Part shown: positions 1 to 10,779 of the stretch, in pieces
Position numbering within the stretch: the first letter of the stretch is position 1
How the letters are laid out: each line of letters begins with the position of its first letter
Assembly: GCF_002994745.2 (NCBI RefSeq)
Contig: NC_037089.1
Coordinates: 82,856,347 to 82,920,346, forward strand
DNA: 64,000 nt
Direction of reading: 5' to 3'
DNA from: Rosa chinensis
Taxonomy: Eukaryota; Streptophyta; Magnoliopsida; Rosales; Rosaceae
Position numbers and translations under genes: made by a program
The notes under the pieces: model-generated
Database searches by the model: none
Seen by the model: only the letters and a program-made list of their open reading frames with translations
What the model was told of the DNA's origin: nothing

Positions 1-1712
1 ATTCTGTTTAGTTTAATCAATGAGATAATCACTTTGTTGATGCTGAGGATAATATAACTTGGGGAGCAGCTAGAGTTTGGTTCATGATCCAAAAGGGAAT
101 TAATCGATTAATTTGCGTAATCTTCTTCTTCTTCATCTTCTTCTTCTTCTTCTTCTTCTTCTTCTTCATTAATTAATTAATTAATTAACTAATTAACTAA
201 TTAATGGAAAAGTAATCCATTTTATTGTCCCCGTTCCTATGAGAATAAGCTAGCTGAAGCCTGCAGGGTGCTCCTTTTTCTTTTTGCACAAGATTTGTTG
301 TTGTTTCTGAATCTACTGTCTCATCACATATAGCTAGAGATTTTCTTATCATGCATGTGTCTGATACAAAGAAGCAGAAAGTGAGTTGCAAAAACAGAAG
401 GGGGGGATTGGTGGCGGTTGTTAATTATTCTAGTTTATCCCATTAGCTTTACGCAATTCTTTTTTCACTTTTAATTATGAAAGGGAGAAGGATAAGAGAT
501 CTCAGAAACAAGCTTTTTTAATATTGGAGTTTTGGGTTAGCTTAGATTTTGGATAATTAATAATGGAGTATGGTCCTAAGTGAAATCCCATCATGGCTTT
601 AGGTTTTTATATTGAGAATAAAGTATGGGGAATGTGTTACCCTTTTTGGGTTGGTTTGGTACTTTGGATGGTAGGCTATAATTAAGGAGTACTCAATCTT
701 TGATTAATATTAAATATGCTATTATAAGCATAACCTAATAAGGGAATTAGGTTTATGACTTACCTTTTAAGAGAAGCAGATCAGGTTGGTGATTAATTAA
801 GTTAATTGATGAGTTAGTTTAATAAGATGGATGATGAAGGATGACCAAAGTGGTATTTAAGAAGGAGCGTCTTTTCCACCAGAAATGGTGTGTGGTTTTC
901 TGTGGGTTTGTTTTTTGGGGTTTTGGGGGTGTCATGGGATGAAGGATGAAGTCAGTAGTCTTGTTTTTGTGGGGGCGTGTCCTTAGACCTTACTGCATGC
1001 CTTTCAGGATCCAACTGCCTAGTATGGGTCTTTCACTAGGTCAATTACCCTATAAACCCTTTTGTGGGGAATGGGGAATGGGGAATAGGGGATGGGGGAT
1101 GGGGGATTTTGGACAAAATTGTTGGTCCTAAACTAAAATGCTTCACATCTTGTATTAGACTCACAGCCGGTGTATCATTTTTTTGTAAATATCGCTAAAT
1201 GTTAATGTGAAAATATGGATTACCAAACGCTTTGAGGATCGGATATAATGCGATTGCGTAACTATATGGCCTCGTTTTGTTTACGGAATGGAAAGCTTGG
1301 GAATGATAACTTTATCCTTTTCTGTGTTTGGCACGGCCAAGGAAATAAACAACTTTTCTGTATGAAGGAAAAATAAGGGGGAATGTAGATCCTCCCACAC
1401 CCCATGGGATTCACTTTCCCTTCTACTTTCTTTTCATTAATTACACATTAATTGGCTATTTTAAAGATTATTATTACTAATTTATCGAAGAAATTTTTGA
1501 ATTTTGAAGTGTTTATGTTTTTATATTAAGGATACTATTGAAAATTTGATGTTGCTTACTTTCCTATTCATGCACAAACCAAACATTAGAAAGGAAAGTA
1601 AAATACATTTTCAAATTACTTTCCTGACATTCCCAAACATTGGAAGGAAAATTAGTAGTAAATTTAGTTTCCCATGCTCATAAAAAAGGCTAAGGAAACA
1701 ATTTCTTTGACT
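1..1712. other. Intergenic, no gene seen
   Basis: AT-rich sequence without a convincing open frame on either strand. It holds a CTT/TTAA microsatellite near the left end and a short G-rich run of GGGGAATG/GGGGGAT units at about 1068-1107. From about 1265 there is a stretch rich in GGAAAG and CTTTCC words that may be an old MITE, but I could not find matching ends. Confidence 0.5.
121..204. repeat. CTT microsatellite followed by TTAA repeat
   Basis: About 16 CTT triplets with one CAT interruption run directly into repeated TTAA units. This is a simple sequence repeat with no coding signal. Confidence 0.9.
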
Positions 1713-2590
1713 GATTTGATTAAAACTATTTTTGAAGAAGAGAAACATCTCTTGCCAAATAGTGGACGACATAGTACAATCTACAGATGCAAAAACCTCG
1801 AAAAGTGATACTCCATTAAGGGCATTGATTGCGTAGTTACGGTTTAGAAAGAAAAATTATTTGACCCATTTTATCAAACTCTTTTTCTGAATTAGAGAAA
1901 TCAAACATTGCCAAATGATGTGCAACATAAAGTGACATATGAATTTAGAGATATGCAAACCTTGAAAATGGATCCTCTAATGTGGAGATATAGTCCGAGT
2001 GCGCAATTACAATTCTGAAAAAGGGGGTCATCGACCCGTTTAATCAAGACTTTTACCTAAACAAGAAAAACATCTCTCACTAAATGGTGGACGACATGCA
2101 AGGGGGATGATTCAGTGCACCGACATAAATGGATGGTTAGATTATATTAAATACACTCTTAGGTTATTAATAAAAATATTAATTATAAATATCAAGGGTT
2201 GAGATCATCTTATAAGTGTTTGGTCATTTACACCGTCGGTGCATAGAATAATTTCCAGACATGCAATGACATTTGGATCTAGAGATACACAAACTTTGAA
2301 ATGCAATACGCCAATATGACAATATAATGCAAGTATGCAGTTATGATTTAGAAAGAAAATGTCTTCAACCGTTTCATTTGAAACTATTTATTGAATATAT
2401 CTTGCTAAATGATGTGTAATATAAAATGACATTTCAATTTAGAGTAACCCAAATCTTGAAAAATGAACCTCCAACTAGGGCGTATAATGTCATTGTGTAT
2501 TTACGATTCAGAAGAAAGTGTCCTAAACTCATTTAATCAAAATAAATTTCTTGAACGAGAGAATGCATATCCTACCGAATAATGAGCAAT
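1713..2590 (+). repeat. Decayed tandem repeat, period roughly 160-170 bp
   Basis: Five diverged units follow one another. Each begins with a TTTNATCAAA-like word, then has an AGAGAAACAT-like and a CCAAATGRTG-like block, then CAAACCTTGAAAA, and ends with a TTACGATTYAGAAAG block. Copies start near 1715, 1870, 2038, 2370 and 2535. The third copy is interrupted by a MITE. The units are too diverged to be recent and look like a degenerate satellite or element-internal repeat. Confidence 0.6.
2102..2257. mobile_element. Small MULE-type MITE inside the tandem repeat
   Basis: The 156-bp insert is flanked by a perfect 9-bp duplication GACATGCAA (2093-2101 and 2258-2266). Its ends are imperfect inverted repeats that share ATTC and TGCACCGAC. 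A 9-bp target duplication suits Mutator-like elements. Removing it restores the third copy of the surrounding tandem repeat. Confidence 0.7.
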
Positions 2591-3574
2591 TTACAAAGAC
2601 ACTAAAGTGGAAAGATACACGAAATAGCTATAAATTAAATAATTATAAACCGAGACATAAATGATATAGGATCCAATAATGATTAATGCGAAAATTAAGA
2701 TACAATTTGTCCCGTATACAACCACTCTAAAAGTTTGGGACCATATGCTATAATCAAAACCACTTACAAAATCCAATATCTCATATATAGGAATTTCATA
2801 GTTCAATGGTAGGAGAAACAATTTTCATCCTATTTAGGCAATACCTACAATTCTTCAATGAACTGGTAGTAATATATGGTGTAAAATTTCAGGCTTATTG
2901 AAGAAAATGAGTTATATATAGGTGTAACTACAAGTAATATTGCCCCTTGTCGAAAAAAGAAGAAGTAATATTTGCCTCAAAAGGGAGTTTTTAGTTCAAA
3001 TTTGAGACTTTGAAGTGAGCAAGTAATTTATCTTTCACGTCAGGCTTTTGCCAGAATCAGAATATATGGCACATGGGTTTGGTGAATGAGAGTGTACTCT
3101 GAAACTAATTACAACATGGGTTTGGTCAGAGACTGTACCCAGAAACTAATTGCAGACTACTACTTCCCCAAATTCAGTTTCATATACCCCGCAATATGAT
3201 TAACACAAGATTGAGGCAAATATTTGATTGTGTATGAAACCTAGAACACTGGAACCCACTTCTCCAAATCACATGGAGCATATTATGTGCAAGTGCATTG
3301 TTTCTATCTTTGTTGGAGCCCAGAATTGCTTGGGAAGAAAGATATTATGTTCCTCATAGATAAGATTATCTACGAAGCTAGTGACAGATTCATGAATTGT
3401 TCTATTTATGAGCGAAACAAGCCTTATTTTGATTGCTTGGTTATATTATTCTTAACTTATTTGAGACAATTTGTTAAACACTTTATAATTATGCGTGAAC
3501 TATTTTGATTTTTTTAACTGTCAGTGTTAATTTAAACATTGTTACGAATTAATGAGATAAGATTCCTTAATCAC
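2591..3574. other. Intergenic, no gene seen
   Basis: AT-rich DNA with short unconvincing open frames only. No RNA gene or element end was recognised. Confidence 0.5.
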
Positions 3575-3577
3575 TAA

Positions 3578-4305
3578 GAGCAACTCCACCGGTGGAGTTT
3601 TGACTGGCTGCCATGTGGGATTGCTGATGTGTTGACTGGGCAAGGGGAAAATATTGCCTCCACCGGCCCAATTTTAGCTAGCCAAACCTTGGCTTTCCTT
3701 GACCAACGCCAAGAAAAATTCCAAGCCCATGACATTTTTCTTACCCAAGCTTGGCCGGCTGCCAGCTCGGCTCGCATGAGAACGTGGCTGACGTCATATG
3801 GTGACGCACAGAGAGAGACGCAGAAGAGGTAATGCGTGGAGAGCACGAACGAATGGGGGAGCGCCATGTGGCCAACCACGTCTGCTTCCGTTTTTTGTCG
3901 CCTAGCGATAGTGAGTAGGACGACAGGGGACAAGTGGCGTGTATCCGTTGCTTTGTTCAGAAAATTTGAAACCAACGGTCCTTTAATCTGGGCCGTTGGT
4001 TTCAATTAATGTTGAGAATCCGACGATTTAGGAATTAATATGTATATATAGGGTTGTAACGGTAAGAAACGGGAAGAAAAAAAATTCTAAAAAGCATACA
4101 AAAATTTCCTCTATAAATACATAAAAATCAATGGATAGTAAAAATGAACAGTTAAAAAGGGAACAGTTAAATCGATGAACAGTCTTAACCGGTCAAGAAA
4201 AAAAACGGGTGGAAACCCATGTCCAATGGCAGTGAACAATTACTTGACTGGGCAAATTCTTAACTTTTCGACCTTAACATTTCTTAACTACGGGTGGACT
4301 TGCTC
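3578..4305. mobile_element. PIF/Harbinger-like MITE
   Basis: The element begins GAGCAACTCCACC and ends with the inverted form GGTGGACTTGCTC, and it sits between two TAA triplets (3575-3577 and 4306-4308). The 3-bp TAA/TTA duplication is typical of the PIF/Harbinger superfamily. The 728-bp body has no transposase, so it would be non-autonomous. The open frames inside, on both strands, do not resemble known proteins. Confidence 0.7.
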
Positions 4306-4308
4306 TAA

Positions 4309-5403
4309 CTAGTAGCAAAATGTTACTATCATTGCAAAAGGGGAGTACTGGTGGGGGCGGGAAAGGATTCTTACAATCAAGAACCACCATTCTACTTTCA
4401 CTGTCATAATGCAATGTCTCGTCTCCTTTAAATCTTATTTCCCTTAATTGCAAAACCAACCAAGGTGTGATTATGACACTGTTCTATTGCTTTTGCCCAA
4501 ATTAGTATCAAACTACATCATGCTAGCTAGCTCCCATGTGTTGGAATTGAAAGATGAAGTATTTAGATGCTTAAGCACATTTTCAATGTGCATAATATGG
4601 GCAGCATGTGAAGAGAGACAACAGTACAGGGAACTGGGGAACACATAGAACCACAGATTGATTCACATGGTGTTAATCTCAACTCTTGTATATTGGGAAA
4701 TTAGGCATGCCAATTCAGAGTGCCACAATCTTGGCTTCATGGTGTAGTCATAGTCTATCTTCCCTTGGATTCTGGTAGAGTACCTTTCAGTGTTATTAGG
4801 TTTTTTTTTTTGTGTCATTATAGGGCCTTTTGTCCATAGACTCTCTAGACTAGTGGACACTGTCTTGAATTGAAACTAATCTAAAAAGGGGGTGATATTA
4901 CCAGCAAGCCACTTTTGAAGAAAGATCCAATAACTAATTAAGGAAGGCCTACCAAGTTCTTTTGATTTTCAAATTTACACAAAACTTCTTCCCAAACAAC
5001 TCTTATTTTAGCTATAAGATTAAGAGCCATGAAATCAACTTTGAGAAAAGAAAAAAAGAAAAAATAAAAAGGTACAAATCATTGCTATGTTGGGGAGATT
5101 AACATATTAGTTGTGCAGTAAAAAGAAAATCATAATAATGCACATGAGTGAGTGCCATTACCAATCTTAATATTTCATAGGTGTGCGTAGTGTTGTAAAT
5201 TCTAGATGATTTGCGACTTCTCCTATCTCTCACTTAGAGATTTAAATTTGACGTGAGCTCGTTGGGGCAAAAAAAATCTAGGCACTCACCCATGAGCTAT
5301 TATAAGTTTATAACCAAGCATGTAATTTCATGGCACCCACACTATACCGCAAGGATGATTCGTAATTTACATGTACTTAATTTAAAAAAAAAAAACTAAC
5401 TTA
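4309..5403. other. Intergenic, no gene seen
   Basis: AT-rich sequence with short frames only and no recognised element or RNA gene. Confidence 0.5.
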
Positions 5404-5747
5404 ATTCAAATTAGGATTAATTTCAGTTTACCCCCTGAGGTTTGGGGGTGTCATCTCTCTATTCTCAATTTTGAATTTTTACCCCCCAAACTTTCCAATT
5501 TCAATAAGTCATGTCCAATTTTTCATATTTCGTCCAAATTGGACGTTAACTCTGACGATCGGACCCACTTTAAGGGCTAAAATAGTCATTTCAAGAAAAA
5601 AAACTAAAAAAAAAAAATTCTATTTCTTCGTTTTATTTTTATTTTTTATTTTGTCTTCAACCTATACACCACAAGTTATAATAGGTTTATAAAAATAAAA
5701 AGATACTCTAGGTGGTTGAAAGCCGCTCGTTAGTCTACGATATTTGT

Positions 5748-5978
5748 GATATATCTCTGATAAAGTGAAATTTTTTTGGATATATCCCCAATAAAATGAA
5801 TAAATATTTGTAAAAAATGAAGAATTTTAGGATATATCTCAAATAAAGTAAAGAATTATCTGTGTAAAATCATTTTTTACAGATATTTACAGATAAAGTG
5901 TAAAATCGATTTTTACAGATATTTCTTCACTTTATTGAGGATATATCCTAAAATTCTTCACTTTATCGGAGATATATG
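5748..5978. repeat. Foldback (palindromic) MITE-like sequence
   Basis: The left end (GATATATCTCTGATAAAGTGAA) region and the right end are inverted copies, and inner segments containing GGATATATCC and TTTACAGATATTT continue the symmetry. The transcript or single strand could fold into one long hairpin. No target duplication was established. Confidence 0.65.
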
Positions 5979-5986
5979 ACAAATAT

Positions 5987-6939
5987 TAGGTTGGGCTTGG
6001 GTCTGGCCGGGCTGAAATTTGGTAAAACCGAGACCGAAATAATCGGTCGGGGCAGGTTCGGGCTTTTTCAAAAATGGAAACCAACAGAAACTGAGCCCAA
6101 ACAGGCCAGTTCGGTCTTCGGGCTTTTCGGGCCCAAAATCAAGTTTCCCAGCTCTAAGTCCAGTAATATGCAAAATACAGTCAAAATTCGGTAAGAGGCG
6201 AGATTTGAACCCCCGACCACTTACACGAAAGCTTTGCTCCCCGACCACTGGGGCACGAGACACTCTCAACATACTATCTCCAAAATTTATATTTATTTCG
6301 TCCTAGGCGGTAGAAGTAAAACAAAACTTACAAAACACTAAAACAGAACCCAGATCTGAGGCTTTTGCCTCTTGGTTCATCTTTTTTTTTCTCCGTCTCG
6401 TTCCCTTCTCCTTCCATCTTGCCCTAATTTTCTTTCTGAACCTTAGTCCCAAATGTTCTCTAACCTATTCCTCACCACCCATCACCTTCTTTTACCCACG
6501 ATCTCTCATCTCCAGATCTTGTTGCCTAGATTTTTTCTTTTCCTTTTCAAATCGGTACCATGGCAATCTGTGGTTGTTGCCCAGATTTTTTCTTTTCATT
6601 TTCCAAATTTTTTACCCACCCATCACCTTCTTTTACCCACCATCTGTGGTTGATGGGTTGCTGTTTCAAGTCGTTGGAGCATTTAGGTTTGCAAATGCCG
6701 GAAAGGTTCATGAGGAGGATGAGCTGGCTTGGGAGGAGAGTGAGAGAGGCTGAGATGGAGGAGAAATCGGTTTGTCTCGGTCTCTCAGTCCCGAAAAATA
6801 TCAAGCCCGACACCGACCCGATAAACTGTAATTCGGTCGGGCTTTGCACCTAACCGAAATTTTCCAACACAAAACTGAACCGAATATGGCTTTTTTGATC
6901 TGTTAGGGTTGGGTTCTCGGGTTCAGATGCCCAGCCCTA
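5987..6939. mobile_element. hAT-type non-autonomous element, copy 1
   Basis: It begins TAGGTTGGGCTTGGG and ends GCCCAGCCCTA, with a perfect 8-bp duplication ACAAATAT (5979-5986 and 6940-6947), the hallmark of hAT insertions. Subterminal regions are rich in GGGTCGG- and CCGAACC-like words. A second member of the family lies at 50743-52002 and shares the internal tRNA-like block and the segment around GGTTGATGGGTTGCTGTTTC. No hAT transposase is present. Confidence 0.85.
6190..6262 (-). other. tRNA-like block with Pol III A- and B-box motifs
   Basis: Read on the minus strand, this segment has an A-box-like TGGTCGGGGAGC (plus positions about 6236-6247) and, about 25 bases later, a B-box-like GGTTCAAATCTCGC (6199-6212). 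It resembles a tRNA-derived SINE head or a decayed tRNA embedded in the hAT element. I could not fold a complete cloverleaf by eye, so it is not called a functional tRNA. Confidence 0.5.
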
Positions 6940-6953
6940 ACAAATATCATAGA

Positions 6954-7938
6954 TAGAGGTGGCAAACGGGTCGGCCCGGCTCATTTTAAGCGGTCTTAGT
7001 CGTGCTTCGTGCCGTGCTTGGGCTGGCCCATTTATTATCGTGCCGGGCTCGTGCCGGCCTATTTACTTAAACATTAAGCCCGGCCCGGCCTATGGCCCGA
7101 GCCCATATCGTGCCGGGCCGTGCTCGTGCCTACCCACTATAAAGCACGATTTTAAAATCTTAATTTGAACAAATAAAAATTAATTTTATTTAACTATTTA
7201 GAAAATTAAAATAAATTAAGTTCTACAACATTTTTCTTAATCTTAGCTTTTTAAGATTAGATTTGTAATAATTTTTTATATTTCACTATAAGAAAGAAAG
7301 AAAGAAAAAACTCAAAATATATTGTTTTTAGTATATTATTGTGAGATTAATTTTTATTAATATAATGAAGATTTAGTATCTATTATTTTTTCCTTCATTC
7401 TATAGTTGTATTATTATGAGATTAGTTTTTATTAATAAACATATATTTAATATTTAGAAAAAATACTTATGTCATGAGATTTGACAATATAAAAGAAAGT
7501 ATTGGTGGAATTGTCATGAGATTTTGACAAAAGTGGTGTTAACTCAGTGGTTAGAGCACCTACGTACTACCTATGTACGAAGTCAGGGTTCGAGTCACCA
7601 TGGGAGCAGGAGTGAAACCCTTTGATCATCTTTTTTTTTTTAAAAAGAGGAGAAAAAACAATTGTCATGAGATTTTAAATAAAAAGGTCTCATATTCAAA
7701 TCTCATCATTGTAGTTTTTTAATATTAAAAATGAAATTTTTTGTTTGTAACGGGTTGGCCCACAATATGTCGTGCTCGGGCCGGACCAATGGGCCAATAT
7801 TCTTAGGCCAGCCCGACCCGTTATTCTAACGTGCTTGGGTTGTGCCGGGCCACTAACAGACTTGGGCCGTGCCGGGCAGCTTTTAAGCGTGCAGGGCCCG
7901 TGCCGTGCTCGTGCTTTGTGGCCCGTTTGCCACCTCTA
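6954..7938. mobile_element. hAT-type element with TAGAGGTGGCAAACGGG ends
   Basis: Perfect terminal inverted repeats of at least 17 bp (TAGAGGTGGCAAACGGG) bound a 985-bp element. Subterminal parts are rich in GGCCCGGC and GCCGGGC words, as in many plant hAT elements. The flanking 8 bp (ATCATAGA and ATTGTAGA) agree at six positions, so the duplication has decayed or the ends have shifted. A SINE is inserted inside. No transposase frame is seen. Confidence 0.8.
7526..7659 (+). mobile_element. tRNA-derived SINE
   Basis: A 134-bp insert with a perfect 17-bp target duplication AATTGTCATGAGATTTT (7509-7525 and 7660-7676). Its head looks like a tRNA: an A-box-like stretch around CTCAGTGGTTAGAGC and a B-box-like GGTTCGAGTCA. 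It ends in a T-run followed by an A-rich tail. These are the usual marks of a tRNA-derived SINE retroposed by LINE machinery. It sits inside the hAT element, which in turn sits inside the MULE. Confidence 0.85.
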
Positions 7939-8287
7939 ATTGTAGACCAGCGAGTGGCTTTCAACTGCCTAGAGTATCTTTTTGTTTTTATAAACCTATT
8001 ATAACTTGTGGTGTATAGGTTGAAGTCAAAATTAAAAAAAAAAAAACTAAAAAATAGAAGGAAAAAAAAAGATTTTTTATATAGTTTTTTTGTCTTGAAA
8101 TGACTATTTTAGCCATCAAAGTGGGTTCAATCGTCAGAGTTAACATCCAATATCCTAGGAGAAATTGGACACGGCTGATTGAAATTGGAAAGCTTAGGGG
8201 GTAAAAATTCAAAATTTAGAATAGAGGGGATGACATGATTACAAATTTGGGTTTAAGGGGGTAAACTGAAATTAATCATTCAAATTA

Positions 8288-9684
8288 ATGGTCTGCCAAC
8301 ATGTACATTTTGCTTTTACAATTTGATAAGAAATGGAATCAAATTTTAAGTACGTACAACTGTAGAAATTTTGCAGTAATCTAAACATAAGAGTACATAA
8401 TAATTGAGAGAGGAGAAGTAAGTTTGAGATCGATCAGATAAAAAGACGGAGGTTTGGGATCCCAGTCCTAGCGTGAGGAATATTTTGAAAGTTGTGGTGG
8501 TTGCACAGTTGTTACCAAGCTTATGATGTTCTATTTCCATTGGATCGATGGTGATTGGAGGCTAACATATCCTCAGCTAAACAAAATACCTTTCTATAGG
8601 GATATAATATATGATCGAAGATCAAAGATCATGGAAAATAAAGAATAAAAGAGTAGAAGAGTGAGGCTAAGAAAGCAATATGTGCAACTTATCAAACCTT
8701 TAATCATATATAATCCAACAAAAAAAAAGACCCTTCACTCCACTTGCTTGATATTAGCACAATTAGCTTAGCAAGCAGATATATTCGCCAGCTCCATCAT
8801 GATGTGATTTTTGGTTTTGTTTCCTTTAAACTTTTTAACGAACCGAAAACCACTAGTATTTAGTTAATATCCTTTTCATAGTTCATTTAACATCCTATAT
8901 AATTAAGTGTACAACGAGATAAAGCTAGGTGGAAGAAGAAGAAGAAGCATTGGAAAACAGATGTAATCTGAAAAAGAATTGAATCACTTATTGCACGTCA
9001 ATGAAGGACCACGCAATAATATGCAATTGCAGCATAAAGATTTATGCATCAGTGACTTAGTGGTCCTTGTATATATGAGGCTATCTCTATAACAATCTCT
9101 ATCTTTGATATTCCTTATTTATCGCTTTATTAGTGCTAATTCTAATGCACTGTTAACTAGTTGCACAAACCCTAATTTATATTTTCCTTTCTATAATGAA
9201 ACCCTATCTCAGAAACTGAAAAGAGCCACCGCTTTTGCTCAGGGTTACAGCAAATTATCTTGGGGATATACGAGGTTTTGCAGTACTCTTATTTCTGCAG
9301 AAAACAGAACTCGGAAATGAAAAAGAGATCAGTACATGTACATTTACTCTTAATTAACTTTTCTTTTCTCATCTCGATCTATCTTTTCGAAGTGGGACAG
9401 ACATAATATGAGCTCAAAACCATCGCATTGATTGTCTTCACGATAGAACTGCGTGTTTCTAGCTACTTGATCTAGGCTTGCTGGTTTTACAAATACAATG
9501 ATGTTAACAACTGTCGACAATTGGTTGCATAATCATCAAGTGAAATGTGATCATATACACAAGCTGCTTGGTTTTTTTTTGTTTTTTGTTTTTTGTTTTT
9601 GGACAGAAAGCTGCCTAATTTTAAGTGGTAATGTCTATATTTTTCAATTTGGCCGACTTCCTTTGTTCACCATGTAATTCAACT
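8288..9684. other. Intergenic, no gene seen
   Basis: AT-rich, with only short frames. A T/G-rich stretch lies near 9570-9600. The last 18 bp before 9703 form one copy of the target duplication of the LINE that follows. Confidence 0.5.
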
Positions 9685-9724
9685 ATCTAATATAAAGATG
9701 GTAAAGGAGTCAGAAAGAATTTAG

Positions 9725-10650
9725 TAGGGCTGGATTCGGTTCTGAAAATACAAAAATTCTCCGGAACCGGAACTGAAACCGGAAAGGGAATGAACTTAGG
9801 TTCGGTTGTTGTAGTTGACAGTGCCTGAACCGACGGGAACCAGAACCAAGAACCTTCGGATCGGTTTTCGGGTTTCAACGGTTCCTTGATGAAGTTGAAA
9901 AAAAAACCCAGAAACTTAATTTGGAGACCTGCTTGGGGACCCCGACATTCTCGACTCGCGGGGCTTTGAAAGCGGCTTTGATGATGTTGAGCATTGAGAC
10001 CCGATTGTGGAGGCGGGTGATGGACTTGGGCGGGTAGAGGATGACGGTGTGGGGATAGAGAGACGAGTATTCCTTCAATTGCTGATTTCAGTCGTCGTCG
10101 TAGAGCTTGTGGATGATGCAGTCGAATGGGCCCTGCTGGGTCAAGGCCTTGACGACATCAACGGGGACCAAATCGATGCCGTGTTGTCCGACGTGGGCGA
10201 TTAGCGACGGTTGGATGAAGATCTGCTCTTTCTTCGGTGAGAAGGCATAGCCGATGCGGTTGTGTCGCGGAGGCTGCGATCTGGAGAGAGAGAGAGATGA
10301 GTTTTGAGAGGAGTTTTTGGGTTCTGAACCTTGATCGAAGAGAAAGGGATGAGAAAGCTGAAAAGTAGAGAAAGTTTTCATTTTTGTATATAAAATAGGC
10401 CTGAGATCTCCTATAGCAGAGTTTATTTTAGGGAAATAAGCTTGGTCAAACCTCCAATGATACAAGGACATATGTCTTTCGGTTCCCAGCAAAAAAAAAA
10501 AAAAAGAACCGGAACCGAACCAAACTTGCTTCTTCTAGAACCGAACCGAAAAAAACTTAAGTAAATATATTCGAGAACCGAACTGAACTGAGTTTTTTGG
10601 TCCAGTTTGGTGCGGTTTTGTCGGTTTTACGGTTCTAAATCCCAGCCCTA
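9725..10650. mobile_element. hAT-type element that captured an ITPK gene fragment
   Basis: It begins TAGGGCTGGATTC and ends in the inverse AATCCCAGCCCTA, flanked by a perfect 8-bp duplication GAATTTAG (9717-9724 and 10651-10658). Subterminal zones are full of CGGTTC and GAACCG words. The centre is a GC-richer piece of a host kinase gene on the minus strand. No transposase is present. It lies in the 5' leader of the ORF1-only LINE. Confidence 0.88.
9918..10258 (-). pseudogene. ITPK: Inositol-tetrakisphosphate 1-kinase N-terminal fragment
   Basis: The minus strand reads RIGYAFSPKK, then a GIDLVPVD block, then GPFDCIIHKLYDDD, and after a stop LKEYSSLYPH, RLHNRVSML and GVPKQV. These are in the order of the N-terminal domain of plant inositol 1,3,4-trisphosphate 5/6-kinase (ITPK), a cytosolic enzyme of phytate and inositol-phosphate synthesis. 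The ATP-grasp catalytic part is missing. A TGA at 10088-10090 replaces a position where family members have Trp, and similarity ends at the hAT subterminal sequence near 9918. An upstream in-frame extension to 10492 looks like former 5' leader. It cannot make an active kinase. The fragment is intron-free, as some ITPK genes are, so the sequence does not decide between DNA and RNA capture. Confidence 0.85.
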
Positions 10651-10658
10651 GAATTTAG

Positions 10659-10757
10659 AGACAAAGACCCAAGCGTGCCGCTGCACGCACCTAAAACCTA
10701 AGCACCAGTCCAGATGGCTTCCGTTTGTCGTCACCCCACTGAAACCATCACACCATG
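10659..10757 (+). other. 5' leader segment of the ORF1-only LINE
   Basis: About 99 bp between the hAT element and the CACTA element. The CACTA inserted exactly at the ATG that begins the ORF1-like frame on its far side, so the 3-bp target duplication is ATG. An upstream ATG at 10714 is not in frame with that ORF. Confidence 0.6.
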
Positions 10758-10779
10758 CACTATGTCAAAAAATGCTTCA

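Larger units (their letters stand above)
5414..8277. mobile_element. Long-TIR MULE-like element holding several nested insertions
   Basis: Two inverted arms of about 320 bp (about 5414-5738 and 7946-8277) match each other, and both contain the words for CAGTTTACCCCC and a TTGGAC block. The element is bracketed by a perfect 10-bp duplication ATTCAAATTA (5404-5413 and 8278-8287), the size expected for Mutator-like elements. Between the arms lie a foldback sequence, two hAT elements and a SINE, so little of the original centre remains. No MULE transposase is visible. Confidence 0.8.

Noticed and set aside
3574..4005. 143-codon minus-strand frame in the Harbinger-like MITE
   Set aside because: It lies wholly within a non-autonomous MITE, includes the inverted repeat and matches no transposase.
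7540..7610. Functional tRNA gene
   Set aside because: It has tRNA-like boxes but a 17-bp duplication and an A-rich tail, so it is a SINE head.
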